Positions 56,311-64,000 of a stretch of DNA of 64,000 nucleotides are shown here, one piece after another (within the stretch, counting starts at the first letter, position 1; each line of letters begins with the position of its first letter). The position numbers were made by a program, and so were the translations under genes. The notes under the pieces were generated by a model. It did not search any database. It had not been told where the DNA came from and saw nothing but the letters and a program-made list of their open reading frames with translations. The DNA lies in assembly GCA_002507565.1 (NCBI GenBank), contig MOXJ01000003.1, positions 1 through 64,000 of the forward strand, in the 5' to 3' direction. The stretch comes from Candidatus Reconcilbacillus cellulovorans (lineage in GTDB: Bacteria; Bacillota; Bacilli; Paenibacillales; Reconciliibacillaceae).

Positions 56311-56988
56311 TTATGATTCTTCTTCCTGTTGCTGGCCTTCTCCTTCACCGCCTTCTTCCTTCTTTTTCTTGTCTTTTTGTTCTTTGGCCTTGCCGGATGC
56401 CTGCATCTCGGGGCGCGGGACGGCGCCTTCCTCGATCGCTTGTTTGACGAGTTCCAGCATGGCGGCCTGGAACAGAGGGCTCCTCATCGAATCCTGCACG
56501 ACGGCCGCCACTTGCTGGCGGAACGCCGGGGTTCGCATCAGAGCGATCAGATGCGTCTCGAGCTCCGGGGTTTTCAACAAATCGGCGAACGCCTGTTGGT
56601 ATTCCGGATCTTTCATCAGTTCCTTGTGCATCGTTTTCAGGTCGGCCTGAAGCGCCTTGGCGAACGGGCCGGCGAAATGGGGGTCGGTCATCGTCCGATG
56701 CAGCAATTTTTCGGCGTCTTGACCGGTCAGAATTTCCTTGACGGCGATCCGGATCTGTTCGCCCTGACCGGTTGAAAGCAGTTTAAGCGTCGGGTCCTGT
56801 TCCGCCTGTTTGGCCGTCGCTTCCAGAATCGCTTTTTGGCCGTCTTCTGACTTAAGGATGTCCAATACCATCGATTTGGCGTCTTTGTAGCCCATTGCTC
56901 CCTGGGAGGCGCCGCCGGCCGCCGTGCAGGAAGTGGCGGTCGCGAAGACGAAGAGCACAAGTCCGGTCCGCACGAGTCGGGTTTTCAA
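56311..56988 (-). CDS. gerD: GerD, spore germination lipoprotein
   Basis: Protein of 225 residues with a short signal ending in a lipidation Cys21 (ATSC). The body is a series of amphipathic helices (MVLDILKSEDGQKAILEA, TLKLLSTGQGEQ, then repeated PEYQQAF/PELETHL-like units), as in GerD. GerD organises nutrient germinant receptors into the inner-membrane germinosome. Start TTG 56988 (minus strand) has GGAAGGAGC 9 bases upstream; the frame is open further but without conservation. The last ~30 residues are extremely charged (Lys, Glu, Gln, Gly). Confidence 0.91.
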   Translation of the reverse strand: MKTRLVRTGLVLFVFATATSCTAAGGASQGAMGYKDAKSMVLDILKSEDGQKAILEATAKQAEQDPTLKLLSTGQGEQIRIAVKEILTGQDAEKLLHRTMTDPHFAGPFAKALQADLKTMHKELMKDPEYQQAFADLLKTPELETHLIALMRTPAFRQQVAAVVQDSMRSPLFQAAMLELVKQAIEEGAVPRPEMQASGKAKEQKDKKKKEEGGEGEGQQQEEES

Positions 56989-57073
56989 CGTGTCCCGCTC
57001 CTTCCCGCTTGAAGTTTCGGGAATAGTTTCGGCGTTCGGCGACGTTTTTAGGCGCGGGAAGCGCTGGTTCGGT

Positions 57074-57102
57074 TTGAGCGGTGTTTCCGTCTCGGCTATA
57101 AT
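57074..57102 (+). promoter_or_regulatory. Promoter of kbaA
   Basis: TTGAGC (57074-57079), 17-base spacer, perfect TATAAT (57097-57102), in the divergent region between gerD and kbaA. The kbaA start lies 24 bases downstream. Confidence 0.75.
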
Positions 57103-57125
57103 GGGAAAGACGGGGAGAGATCGAC

Positions 57126-57767
57126 GTGACGCTGCGCATTTGGTTTCGGTGGTTTTGGACGACGCTTGCGGTGGGAGTGGCGGCATCGATGGTCGTCTGG
57201 GCCGCGCTGAAGGCGCTCGTACCGGGATTTGTGTTCGACGTCGGTGTCGGTTGGTACGAACCGGTGTTGGCGTTGCTCGGCGGAGCAACGATCAGCGTGC
57301 TGGCGCAGATGGGATTTTTCGCATTTTTGATGCTGCGATACGTTGCGCTAGGCATGTTCGGAAGGCGGACGTATTTGTTGAACGCGCTTCAAGCCGCCTT
57401 GACCGCCGTGGCGCTTCTGGATTTGGCGTTGCTCGGCGTCTGGCTTGTGCCGGAACGGTCGGTCTCGGCAGGCGACGTAGCTCTGGCGGCGGTCGTCGGC
57501 GGGGCGGGCGCACTGGTCGCGTACCGGAAAAGCCGGTTGACGAACCGAAGCGCGTTTTGGCCGACGTGGTTTTTCATGTCGGCGGTGACGGCGGTGGAAG
57601 CCGTGCCGGCCTTGCGGACCGACGCGACACCGCACGTCTGGTTTATGACGCTGACGCTGCTTGCCTGCAACGCTTGGCAGATTATGTCGCTTTCGTCCTG
57701 GGTCGACCGCGGCCGGCTGAGCGAGACCGGCGCCGCCGCGGGCGACGGCGGCGCGAGTCGAATGTGA
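57126..57767 (+). CDS. kbaA: KbaA, KinB-pathway activation membrane protein
   Basis: Protein of 213 residues with six hydrophobic stretches (about 10-30, 42-68, 82-105, 113-128, 143-160, 170-188). WYEPVLALLGGATISVLAQMGFFAFL-type segments match KbaA, needed for KinB sensor-kinase input to the sporulation phosphorelay. Its place between gerD and pdaB is the same as in Bacillus. GTG start with GGGGAGAG about 8 bases upstream. KinB is not in the window. Confidence 0.87.
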   Translation: MTLRIWFRWFWTTLAVGVAASMVVWAALKALVPGFVFDVGVGWYEPVLALLGGATISVLAQMGFFAFLMLRYVALGMFGRRTYLLNALQAALTAVALLDLALLGVWLVPERSVSAGDVALAAVVGGAGALVAYRKSRLTNRSAFWPTWFFMSAVTAVEAVPALRTDATPHVWFMTLTLLACNAWQIMSLSSWVDRGRLSETGAAAGDGGASRM

Positions 57768-57803
57768 CGGCGGGTATAATACGGCGGCGGACTGCGCGGA
57801 TGG

Positions 57804-58613
57804 CTAGATGCTGTCTGGAGCATCGGATGCGGCCGGCGAAAGCCCTTGCTGTTCGGCTGGCGTTTGCCGGACGTCGGCGAGGGTGAGCAGTTCGCCCACG
57901 GTGACGAACTCGTAGCCTTTGGCGCGCAGCTGATCGATGATGGCCGGCAGCGCCAGATGGGTCTGTTTGCAGGAGTCGCTGGCGTGCATCAGGATGATGT
58001 CGCCTTCGTGCGCACGGCGGACGACGCGGTCGATAATGCGGTCGACGCCGGGGTTTTTCCAGTCGAGCGAATCGGTGTCCCATTGGATGACGGTATAGTT
58101 CAGCTCGCGGGCGATGCGCAACACGCGCTTGTCGAAGTCGCCGTTCGGCATCCGGATCAGCCGCGGCGGCGTTCCGGTGAGCTCTGTCAAAATCTCGTGG
58201 GCCGTCTGGATTTGCGTCCGGATTTCCTCGTCGGAAAGCCGGCTGTAATTGACGTGTTTATGGCCGTGGCTGCCAATTTCGTAGCCGGCCTCGACGATTT
58301 TGCGGACGATGTCGGGGTGGTTTCGGCTCCACGGCGATGACAGGAAAAACGTCGCCTTCTTAACGCCTTTGTCCTTCAACACCTGAAGAATCGGTTCGGC
58401 GCGCGTGTCGCCCCAACTGATGTCGAACGTCAGCGCGAGCACTTTGCGGTCGGTCTTGACGCTGTAGACGGCGGCGGGTTCGTCGTTCGGAGCGAAGACG
58501 GCGATATTTTCCGCTTCCGAGTAGACGATACCGCCGGCGAACAGCACGGCGGCGGCAAGCAGCGCAACGCGCCGGTATTTGCGCGCGTTGAATACGTAGA
58601 TCGGGTAGGCCAA
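57804..58613 (-). CDS. pdaB: PdaB, sporulation polysaccharide deacetylase
   Basis: Protein of 269 residues with an N-terminal membrane anchor (about 15-31) and a NodB deacetylase domain. TFDISWGD (62-69) replaces the usual TFDDG, as in other PdaB proteins; metal-binding HGHKH stands at 116-120. MPNGDFDKRV and ILMHASD are later motifs. PdaB is needed to keep spores stable late in sporulation. Start TTG 58613 (minus) has AAGGAGGG 6 bases upstream. It converges with kbaA; the C-terminal ~25 residues are non-conserved. Confidence 0.93.
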   Translation of the reverse strand: MAYPIYVFNARKYRRVALLAAAVLFAGGIVYSEAENIAVFAPNDEPAAVYSVKTDRKVLALTFDISWGDTRAEPILQVLKDKGVKKATFFLSSPWSRNHPDIVRKIVEAGYEIGSHGHKHVNYSRLSDEEIRTQIQTAHEILTELTGTPPRLIRMPNGDFDKRVLRIARELNYTVIQWDTDSLDWKNPGVDRIIDRVVRRAHEGDIILMHASDSCKQTHLALPAIIDQLRAKGYEFVTVGELLTLADVRQTPAEQQGLSPAASDAPDSI

Positions 58614-58717
58614 GCCAATCCCTCCTTCGGCGGGTCTGTCCGGTCCGTCCATCTCATGTTTATGGCGCGGGAAGACGGGATATGCCGGTCAGCAGTAAAC
58701 GGGGGGAAGCGACATCG

Positions 58718-59338
58718 ATGGGATTTCGGCTGTTGTGGCGGGACATATGGGTTCACCGGCGGTACTGGATCGCCGCGACGATGGTGTTCGCGTTCGGAAT
58801 CTATATGGGCGCGGCGCACGACGGGATGTTTCAGCGCTATGTGACGGATCAAATGCGCTTTTTACAGGAGTTCAGCCGTGTTGCCGGGTCGTTCGGCGGC
58901 TCGAGCTGGGCGTTGTTTCTGATCATTTTTTTCAACAACGCGATCAAATCGCTGCTTGTCGTCGGTCTCGGCGCCGGATTTGCGCTGTATCCGCTGTTTT
59001 TTCTCGTCGCCAACGGCATCATGATCGGTTATCTTGTCTCGAATCCGGCGGCCGGTATGTCGCCTGCGGAAGTTGCGGCGGCGCTGCTGCCGCACGGGAT
59101 CATCGAGATTCCCGCGGTGTTGCTGGCGGCGGGCTACGGCATCCGGCTCGGCTGGATCAGCGGGCGGGCGATTTTGTTGTTGCCGATCGAAGCGGCGCGC
59201 AAGCGCGCGGCAGAGGAGTTTAGAGCTTTTTTCGCGGTCGTGCCGGCGCTCGTCGTCATTGTGATCGTCGCGTTGTTGACGGCCGCAGCTGTGGAAAGCA
59301 CGTTGACGCTATGGCTGGTGCGCGGGATGGGACAATGA
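58718..59338 (+). CDS. SpoIIM-like (DUF95) integral membrane protein
   Basis: Protein of 206 residues with five to six hydrophobic segments. The layout (long first extracellular loop, FFNNAIKSLLVVGLGAGF, then PHGIIEIPAVLLAAGYGIRLGW) is that of the SpoIIM/DUF95 superfamily. SpoIIM works with SpoIID and SpoIIP in engulfment, but the superfamily also includes non-sporulation proteins; the PHGI-E-P motif is shared. It is divergent from pdaB. ATG 58718 with GGGGGAAG 8 bases upstream is preferred over ATG 58682. Whether it is the true spoIIM cannot be settled here. Confidence 0.8.
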   Translation: MGFRLLWRDIWVHRRYWIAATMVFAFGIYMGAAHDGMFQRYVTDQMRFLQEFSRVAGSFGGSSWALFLIIFFNNAIKSLLVVGLGAGFALYPLFFLVANGIMIGYLVSNPAAGMSPAEVAAALLPHGIIEIPAVLLAAGYGIRLGWISGRAILLLPIEAARKRAAEEFRAFFAVVPALVVIVIVALLTAAAVESTLTLWLVRGMGQ

Positions 59339-59358
59339 AGGGGGAATGAAAAAACCCC

Positions 59359-59387
59359 TTTACAATCCCGCCGCGACGTTGTATAAT
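59359..59387 (+). promoter_or_regulatory. Promoter of the tRNA cluster
   Basis: TTTACA (59359-59364), 17-base spacer, perfect TATAAT (59382-59387). The first tRNA begins 38 bases after the -10. A small AAGGGG/CCCCTT hairpin just before may end the SpoIIM-like gene transcript. Confidence 0.85.
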
Positions 59388-59425
59388 AACGACTGTCTCT
59401 GCCGGACGCACGTCCGGCTGCGAAT

Positions 59426-59498
59426 GGGGCTATAGCTCAGTTGGGAGAGCGCCTGCCCCGCAAGCAGGAGGTCGGCGGTTCGAATCCGCTTAGCTCCA
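59426..59498 (+). tRNA. tRNA-Ala (anticodon CGC)
   Basis: 73 bases. Acceptor GGGGCTA/TAGCTCC includes the G3-U70 pair, the alanine identity element; D stem GCTC/GAGC; anticodon stem CCTGC/GCAGG with loop CCCGCAA; T arm GGCGG-TTCGAAT-CCGCT. The anticodon is CGC, reading GCG. Position 33 is C, where nearly all tRNAs have U. CCA is not encoded. Confidence 0.92.
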
Positions 59499-59593
59499 TC
59501 GTTCCAGGATCAAGGCGGCGCCGTTCGGAGGCGCGGCGGTTTTGGGTTTTTACCTTCGAGCGCCGCGCCTTGGCAGGCGGTGTGCCGGGAAAC

Positions 59594-59667
59594 GGCGGCG
59601 TAGCTCAGCTGGCTAGAGCGTACGGTTCATACCCGTGAGGTCGGGGGTTCGAGGCCCTCCGCCGCTA
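59594..59667 (+). tRNA. tRNA-Met (anticodon CAT), elongator type
   Basis: 74 bases. Acceptor GGCGGCG/CGCCGCT with a G1-U72 wobble, D stem GCTC/GAGC, anticodon stem TACGG/CCGTG with loop TTCATAC, T arm GGGGG/CCCTC. The anticodon stem lacks the three G-C pairs of initiator tRNA, favouring the elongator. An isoleucine (lysidine) tRNA also has CAT, but the body resembles Met. CCA is not encoded. Confidence 0.93.
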
Positions 59668-59705
59668 TCGGCCGGTTTCGCAGGGCGAAATCGCCGTCTC
59701 GTCGT

Positions 59706-59779
59706 GGAGCTGTAGTGTAGAGGCCTATCACGCCTGCCTGTCACGCAGGAGGTCGCGGGTTCGAATCCCGTCAGCTCCG
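59706..59779 (+). tRNA. tRNA-Asp (anticodon GTC)
   Basis: 74 bases. Acceptor GGAGCTG/CAGCTCC, D stem GTGT/ACGC, anticodon stem CCTGC/GCAGG with loop CTGTCAC (anticodon GTC), T arm GCGGG/CCCGT. Discriminator base G73 is the Asp identity element. CCA is not encoded. Confidence 0.95.
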
Positions 59780-59840
59780 TAGAAGCGAAGGCTCCGCATG
59801 GTCGGGCGCTTGCGCGCGACGGAGCCGTCCGAAGATGATC

Positions 59841-59881
59841 AACCGCCCGGAGTTTGCCGTCGGCAGACCCGGGCGGTTTTT
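59841..59881 (+). terminator. Terminator of the tRNA cluster
   Basis: AACCGCCCGG (59841-59850) pairs perfectly with CCGGGCGGTT (59869-59878), with an inner GCC/GGC, followed by TTTTT. It rules out the in-frame ATG at 59835 as start of the next gene. Confidence 0.93.
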
Positions 59882-59939
59882 GGCATTGGGCGCGGCGGCC
59901 GGGTCGGGCGGAGGAACGTTTGCGGAAAGGATTGAGCCG

Positions 59940-61067
59940 ATGGACTGGGATGAATTGCGCGGACGTCTGGAGTCGATATGGGGCGTCGCGCCGGAAGCGG
60001 TGAAGATGCCGCTTTCCGCCTGGAACCGTCTGTCGAGGCAGGAGTGCGGCTCCGGCGAGGACTGGTTCTGGTGGCGGCGCGACGGCGACGACGTCTGGGC
60101 GTTCCGCCTGCCCGGCGTTTACCTGACGGAGCGCGAGCGACGTCTGATCGAATTGGTCGCCGAAACGGCGCGCTGCGACTACGAACAGAAACAAGTCCCG
60201 GCGGCAGCCCCCGAGGAAGAGCGGCTTGCGCGCAGGCTGAGCCGATGGCTGTTGGAGCGGATGGAGTCCGGCATTTCGGAGCCGGCGGAGCCGCCGGAAC
60301 CGTTGGCCGCCTATCTCGATCTCGGCGAGCCGAAAGTTCCCTTTCTGCTTTATGCGGAACGCGCGGACGGCCGCGAGATCGGATTCGCTGCGTTCCGGAA
60401 ATTACTCGAATCGTTTTTTTCGGCCAAAGTTCCGCTCGTGCCGCTGACCGGACGCGAGTGGCTGCTCTTCGGACCTGCGTCGCTGATTGCGGACGTCGGC
60501 CAGTCCGCGGACGACGCGGCGGAAGCCTGTTCCGACGGCAGGTCGACCGAAAACGGTGACGGTCGAGGCGATGCCGCCGCCCTGACGGCGGCCGGCGAGG
60601 CGCTTTACGAGATGATCGCCAGCGAGTCGATCGGCGAGTGTCACGTTGCGGTCGCGCGCCCGATCGACTCTTTCGCCGCGCTCGTGCCGACGGTCGCCGA
60701 ACTTCGGGAAACGTTGGCGATCGGTCGCGCCTTTCGGATCGGGCACAACGTGCATGTTCCCTGGCAGTTGCGGCTTGAAAGGCTCCTTGCGGCGATTCCG
60801 GAGCGGGAACGCGCCCGCTATATCGGCGAAGTGTTGCCGGACGGCGGCAGGGCGCTTGACGCCGAGATGCGGGCGACGCTGGAGTTGTTTTTCGAATGGG
60901 GCTGCAATGTCAGCGAGACGGCCAAAAGGCTGTACGTCCATCGTAACACGCTGTTGTACCGGCTCGACAAATTCCGTCAGGAAACCGGCCTGGACGTCCG
61001 GACGTTCCGAGACGCCGTCCGAGTCTACGTCGCGTTGCTCTTGTATAAAGCGACAAAAAAAGACTGA
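59940..61067 (+). CDS. PucR/CdaR-type helix-turn-helix transcriptional regulator
   Basis: Protein of 375 residues. The C-terminal ~60 residues are a PucR-family helix-turn-helix: LELFFEWGCNVSETAKRLYVHRNTLLYRLDKF (broken here), ending TFRDAVRVYVALLLY. Such proteins typically sense a small molecule through variable N-terminal domains and control carbohydrate or purine genes. The N-terminal part matches no domain I can name. ATG 59940 with GGAAAGG 9 bases upstream is the first start after the tRNA terminator. The ligand and targets are unknown; msmX next door hints at sugar uptake. Confidence 0.83.
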   Translation: MDWDELRGRLESIWGVAPEAVKMPLSAWNRLSRQECGSGEDWFWWRRDGDDVWAFRLPGVYLTERERRLIELVAETARCDYEQKQVPAAAPEEERLARRLSRWLLERMESGISEPAEPPEPLAAYLDLGEPKVPFLLYAERADGREIGFAAFRKLLESFFSAKVPLVPLTGREWLLFGPASLIADVGQSADDAAEACSDGRSTENGDGRGDAAALTAAGEALYEMIASESIGECHVAVARPIDSFAALVPTVAELRETLAIGRAFRIGHNVHVPWQLRLERLLAAIPERERARYIGEVLPDGGRALDAEMRATLELFFEWGCNVSETAKRLYVHRNTLLYRLDKFRQETGLDVRTFRDAVRVYVALLLYKATKKD

Positions 61068-61152
61068 GATTTTTGTGGGCTTTGTGCATGGCGGACGCGC
61101 GCCGACCGCGGTATGATGGAGTCGGACTCATTTTGCACGCGGAGGGGTGCGT

Positions 61153-62271
61153 ATGGCCAGCGTTACGCTGCGCAACGTGGTGAAACGGTTTCCCGGCGCC
61201 ACGGAAGACACGGTGAAAAATTTCAATCTCGAAATCAAGGACAAGGAGTTTCTCGTCCTCGTCGGTCCGTCGGGCTGCGGCAAGTCGACGACGCTGCGGA
61301 TGATCGCTGGTCTCGAGGAGATCACGTCGGGCGAGCTTTACATCGGCGACCGGCTCGTCAACGACGTACCGCCGAAAGATCGCGACATCGCGATGGTGTT
61401 TCAGTCGTACGCCTTGTACCCGCATATGAACGTCTATCAGAATATGGCGTTCGGCCTGAAGTTGCGCAAGTTCAAGAAGGCGGAAATCGACCAGCGCGTC
61501 CGCCAGGCCGCCCGCATTCTCGACATCGAGCATCTGCTCGACCGCAAGCCGAAGGCGCTTTCCGGCGGTCAGCGTCAGCGCGTGGCGCTCGGGCGCGCCA
61601 TCGTACGCGAGCCGCAGGTCTTTTTGATGGACGAGCCGCTGTCCAACCTCGACGCCAAGCTGCGCGTCCAGATGCGCGCCGAGATCAGCAAGCTTCATAA
61701 GCGGTTGGAGACGACGATCATTTACGTCACGCACGACCAGACGGAAGCGATGACGATGGGCGACCGGATCGTCGTCATGCATCAGGGCACCATCCAGCAG
61801 GCGGCGTCGCCGGAAGAAATCTATCATCGTCCCGTCAACATGTACGTCGCCGGTTTCATCGGTTCGCCGTCGATGAACTTCATCCGCGGCAACTTGACGG
61901 AAGAGGCGGGTCGCGTCCGGTTCAAGGCGCCCGGCATCGACGTCGTCGTCCCGGAAGGAAAGGCAAAGCTGCTGCGCGAACGCGGCTACGTCGGCAAGGA
62001 GGTCGTGCTCGGCATCCGTCCGGAAGACATTCACGACGAACCGCTCTTCCTCGAGGGATCGCCGGACAGCATCATTCAGGCGACGGTCGAAGTCGCGGAA
62101 AACTTGGGCCATGAAATGTTCCTGTATCTCGACGGCATCGGTCAGGACACAGTCATCGCCCGCGTCGACGGCCGCGCCGGGTTCAAGGAAGGCAGCACGG
62201 CGAAACTGGCGCTTGACATGAACCGCATTCACGTTTTCGACGTGACGACGGAGAAGAACGTCCTGCTCTGA
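61153..62271 (+). CDS. msmX: Sugar ABC transporter ATP-binding protein, MsmX/UgpC family
   Basis: Protein of 372 residues. Walker [10 protein letters not shown] (38-46), signature LSGGQ (136-140), Walker B FLMDEP (157-162) and the switch His in VTHDQTEAM are all present. After about 240 comes the C-terminal regulatory OB-fold domain of MalK-type proteins (VLGIRPEDI). MsmX of Bacillus energises several sugar importers that lack their own ATPase; no permease or binding protein adjoins this gene, fitting that shared role. ATG 61153 with GGAGGGG 5 bases upstream. Confidence 0.93.
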   Translation: MASVTLRNVVKRFPGATEDTVKNFNLEIKDKEFLVLVGPSGCGKSTTLRMIAGLEEITSGELYIGDRLVNDVPPKDRDIAMVFQSYALYPHMNVYQNMAFGLKLRKFKKAEIDQRVRQAARILDIEHLLDRKPKALSGGQRQRVALGRAIVREPQVFLMDEPLSNLDAKLRVQMRAEISKLHKRLETTIIYVTHDQTEAMTMGDRIVVMHQGTIQQAASPEEIYHRPVNMYVAGFIGSPSMNFIRGNLTEEAGRVRFKAPGIDVVVPEGKAKLLRERGYVGKEVVLGIRPEDIHDEPLFLEGSPDSIIQATVEVAENLGHEMFLYLDGIGQDTVIARVDGRAGFKEGSTAKLALDMNRIHVFDVTTEKNVLL

Positions 62272-62292
62272 AAAAAGCGACAAGGAACGTGG

Positions 62293-62327
62293 GGCCGCAG
62301 ACCGCGCGGTTTGCGGTCTTCTTTTTT
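62293..62327 (+). terminator. Terminator after msmX
   Basis: GGCCGCAGACC (62293-62303) pairs fully, with two G-U pairs, with GGTTTGCGGTC (62308-62318), loop GCGC, followed by TTCTTTTTT. Confidence 0.92.
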
Positions 62328-62399
62328 GTCCCGGTTGATTTTGCGCAGGTGATGGGCTACGATGAAACCATTAGAAGGCGGGAGGGAAGCAGCGGACGA

Positions 62400-63338
62400 A
62401 TGGCGAAAAAGGTAAAAGTGGCCGATCTCGTCCGCCAGTTTCAGCTGGAACTGGTTTGCGGGGAAAACGGGCTGAAACGCTCGATCACGACGGCGGACCT
62501 GCATCGGCCGGGACTGGAGATGGCGGGATATTTCGCGTTTTATCCGAAGGAGCGCGTTCAGATTCTCGGTCGGACGGAGCTGTCGTTTCTCGAATCGCTG
62601 CCGCCGGAAGACCGCCGCGACCGGATGCGTCGGCTCTGTGCGGAGGAAACGCCTTGCATCTGCGTCTGCCGGGGGCTCGACGTGCCCGCCGAACTCGTCG
62701 AATCGGCCTCGGAGGCGGATTTGCCGGTTCTTCGCAGTGCGATGGCGACGACGATTTTCATCAGCCGCGTGACCGGTTTTCTGGAAGACCGGCTGGCGCC
62801 GACGACGACGATTCACGGCGTGCTGGTCGACGTCTACGGCATCGGCATTCTGATCGTCGGTTCGAGCGGCATAGGCAAAAGCGAGACGGCGCTCGAGCTG
62901 GTCAAGCGGGGGCATCGGCTCGTTGCCGACGACGCAGTGGAGATCCGGCAGACGGCGGGCAGCGAACTGATCGGCACGGCGCCTGATCTGATCAAATATT
63001 TGCTGGAAATCCGCGGCGTCGGCATCATCAACGTCATGACGCTGTTCGGCGCAGGCGCTGTCCGCAACGCGAAAAAAATCGCCATGGTCGTCCGTCTGGA
63101 AAACTGGCAGGAGGACAAGGAATACGACCGGCTCGGTCTGGACGAAGAGACGGTGCGCATCCTCGACGTCGAGCTGCCCGTTGTGACCGTGCCGGTGCGG
63201 CCGGGCCGGAACCTGGCCGTCATCGTCGAGGTCGCGGCGATGAACTACCGGCTGAAACGGATGGGTTACAACGCGGCGCTTCAGTTTACAAACCGGTTGA
63301 CCGAATCGCTCGCCGCGGATCCGGAGGATTCGGAATAA
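62400..63338 (+). CDS. hprK: HPr kinase/phosphorylase
   Basis: Enzyme of 312 residues that phosphorylates Ser46 of HPr and Crh and reverses it, setting carbon catabolite repression. Walker A GSSGIGKS lies at 154-161, the catalytic DD at 177-178, and the family signature [19 protein letters not shown] at 203-221. The N-terminal domain (to about 130) is standard. ATG 62400 with GGGAGGGAAG upstream; the frame opens earlier, within the msmX terminator. It precedes lgt as in Bacillus. Confidence 0.97.
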   Translation: MAKKVKVADLVRQFQLELVCGENGLKRSITTADLHRPGLEMAGYFAFYPKERVQILGRTELSFLESLPPEDRRDRMRRLCAEETPCICVCRGLDVPAELVESASEADLPVLRSAMATTIFISRVTGFLEDRLAPTTTIHGVLVDVYGIGILIVGSSGIGKSETALELVKRGHRLVADDAVEIRQTAGSELIGTAPDLIKYLLEIRGVGIINVMTLFGAGAVRNAKKIAMVVRLENWQEDKEYDRLGLDEETVRILDVELPVVTVPVRPGRNLAVIVEVAAMNYRLKRMGYNAALQFTNRLTESLAADPEDSE

Positions 63339-63359
63339 TCTTTCGGGAGGTTGTAGCTC

Positions 63360-64000
63360 GTGGAACTGGCGATCGATCCGATCGCGTTTACGCTGGGACC
63401 GCTGACGGTCCGATGGTACGGCATCATTCTCGGTTGCGGCGCATTGGTCGGGCTCTGGCTGGCTGTCCGTGAAGGCCGCAGGTTCGGCCTGGCGCCGGAA
63501 TTTTTCATGGATCTGCTGCTGATCGGCGTGCCGGCCGCGATCGTCGGCGCGCGGCTTTATTATGTTGCGTTTCAGTGGGAATCGTACCGGGACGACTGGA
63601 CGGAAATTTTCAAAATTTGGCACGGCGGCATCGCGATTTACGGTGCGCTGATCGGCGCGATCGCCGCCGCCGTCTGGTACGCACGGAGAAAAAAGGTATC
63701 GTTCTGGCGAATCGCCGACATTTGCGCGCCGTCGCTCATCGCGGGGCAGGCGATCGGCCGCTGGGGCAATTTCGTCAACCAGGAAGCGCACGGCGGTCCG
63801 GTCGACGAGTCGTTTTTGCGGGAAACGCTGCGGTTGCCGGGCTGGATCGTCGAACAGATGCGGATCGACGGCGTCTACTATCATCCGACGTTTTTGTACG
63901 AGTCGGTCTGGAATTTGCTCGGGCTGCTGTTTTTGTTTTGGCTGAGGCGCAGGCCGTTTTTGCGGGCGGGCGAGCTGTTCGCCGCTTATTTTCTATGGTA
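63360..64000 (+). CDS. lgt: Prolipoprotein diacylglyceryl transferase, 3' end beyond window
   Basis: The first 213 residues are present; the window ends inside the gene. Lgt attaches diacylglycerol to the lipobox cysteine of prolipoproteins, GerD being one possible client. Its signature GRWGNFVNQE (about 136-145) and the WHGGIAIYGALIG motif are intact, with several membrane spans. GTG 63360 has GGGAGGTTG 7 bases upstream, 21 bases after the hprK stop, so the two are likely co-transcribed. Confidence 0.95.
   Translation, partial: MELAIDPIAFTLGPLTVRWYGIILGCGALVGLWLAVREGRRFGLAPEFFMDLLLIGVPAAIVGARLYYVAFQWESYRDDWTEIFKIWHGGIAIYGALIGAIAAAVWYARRKKVSFWRIADICAPSLIAGQAIGRWGNFVNQEAHGGPVDESFLRETLRLPGWIVEQMRIDGVYYHPTFLYESVWNLLGLLFLFWLRRRPFLRAGELFAAYFLW

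Noticed and set aside
57775-57780. TATAAT after kbaA
   Set aside because: No -35 at a suitable distance, and it points into the 3' end of pdaB; probably chance.
59835-59939. Upstream start (ATG 59835) for the PucR-type regulator
   Set aside because: It lies inside the terminator hairpin of the tRNA cluster, and the added residues are not protein-like.

Overview
The window reads as a chromosome segment of a GC-rich (about 60% by eye), endospore-forming member of the Bacillota, order Bacillales, most likely Paenibacillaceae or a close relative. The evidence is the gene order (rrn, ctsR-mcsA-mcsB-clpC, radA, disA, yacL, isp genes, gltX, cysE-cysS, mrnC, rlmB, sigH, secE-nusG, L11/L1/L10/L12, rpoBC, str, S10, spc and alpha clusters, truA, rplM-rpsI, cwlD, salA, gerD, kbaA, pdaB). 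Sporulation and germination genes, AGGAGG-type ribosome binding sites and many TTG/GTG starts agree with this.

Layout. 1-162: 3' end of a 5S rRNA and its terminator. 263-2155: a heparinase II/III-like gene lodged between the rrn operon and ctsR. 2193-6890: CtsR heat-shock operon with a visible CtsR operator. 6947-14238: radA, disA, pssA, yacL, a fused ispDF and gltX. 14230-18643: a cysteine T-box controlling cysE-cysS-mrnC-rlmB, then sigH on its own promoter. 18855-35067: secE-nusG, rplKAJL with an L10 leader and attenuator, rsmC-like, rpoBC behind its own promoter and a long leader, then L7Ae, rpsL, rpsG, fusA and tuf. 35149-52110: a continuous S10-spc-alpha block of about 17 kb, running through secY, adk, map, infA and rpoA to rplQ, truA, rplM and rpsI. 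52210-54231: cysH-sat, sulfate assimilation. 54321-59338: sporulation and germination block. 59426-59779: three tRNAs (Ala, Met, Asp). 59940-64000: PucR-type regulator, msmX-type sugar ABC ATPase, hprK and the start of lgt.

Together the genes encode most of the core of transcription, translation and protein export. They also encode heat-shock proteolysis, c-di-AMP signalling, isoprenoid and phospholipid enzymes, cysteine and sulfur assimilation linked to Cys-tRNA charging, the start of sporulation (SigH, KbaA), spore cortex and germination functions (CwlD, PdaB, GerD), and carbon-source control (HprK, MsmX). Compared with the Bacillus subtilis order as I recall it, pssA, the heparinase-like gene and cysH-sat are extra. 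yacP/rae1, a recognisable rpmG and the ecfA1-ecfA2-ecfT set after rplQ are missing here.

I see no CRISPR array, insertion sequence, phage or defence island, and no clearly undescribed multi-gene system. The best leads are regulatory RNA leaders (rpoB, rpsJ, rpsL), the ispDF fusion, the heparinase-like gene, a tRNA-Ala with C at position 33, and a tailed L22. All statements come from reading the sequence; no database search was run.
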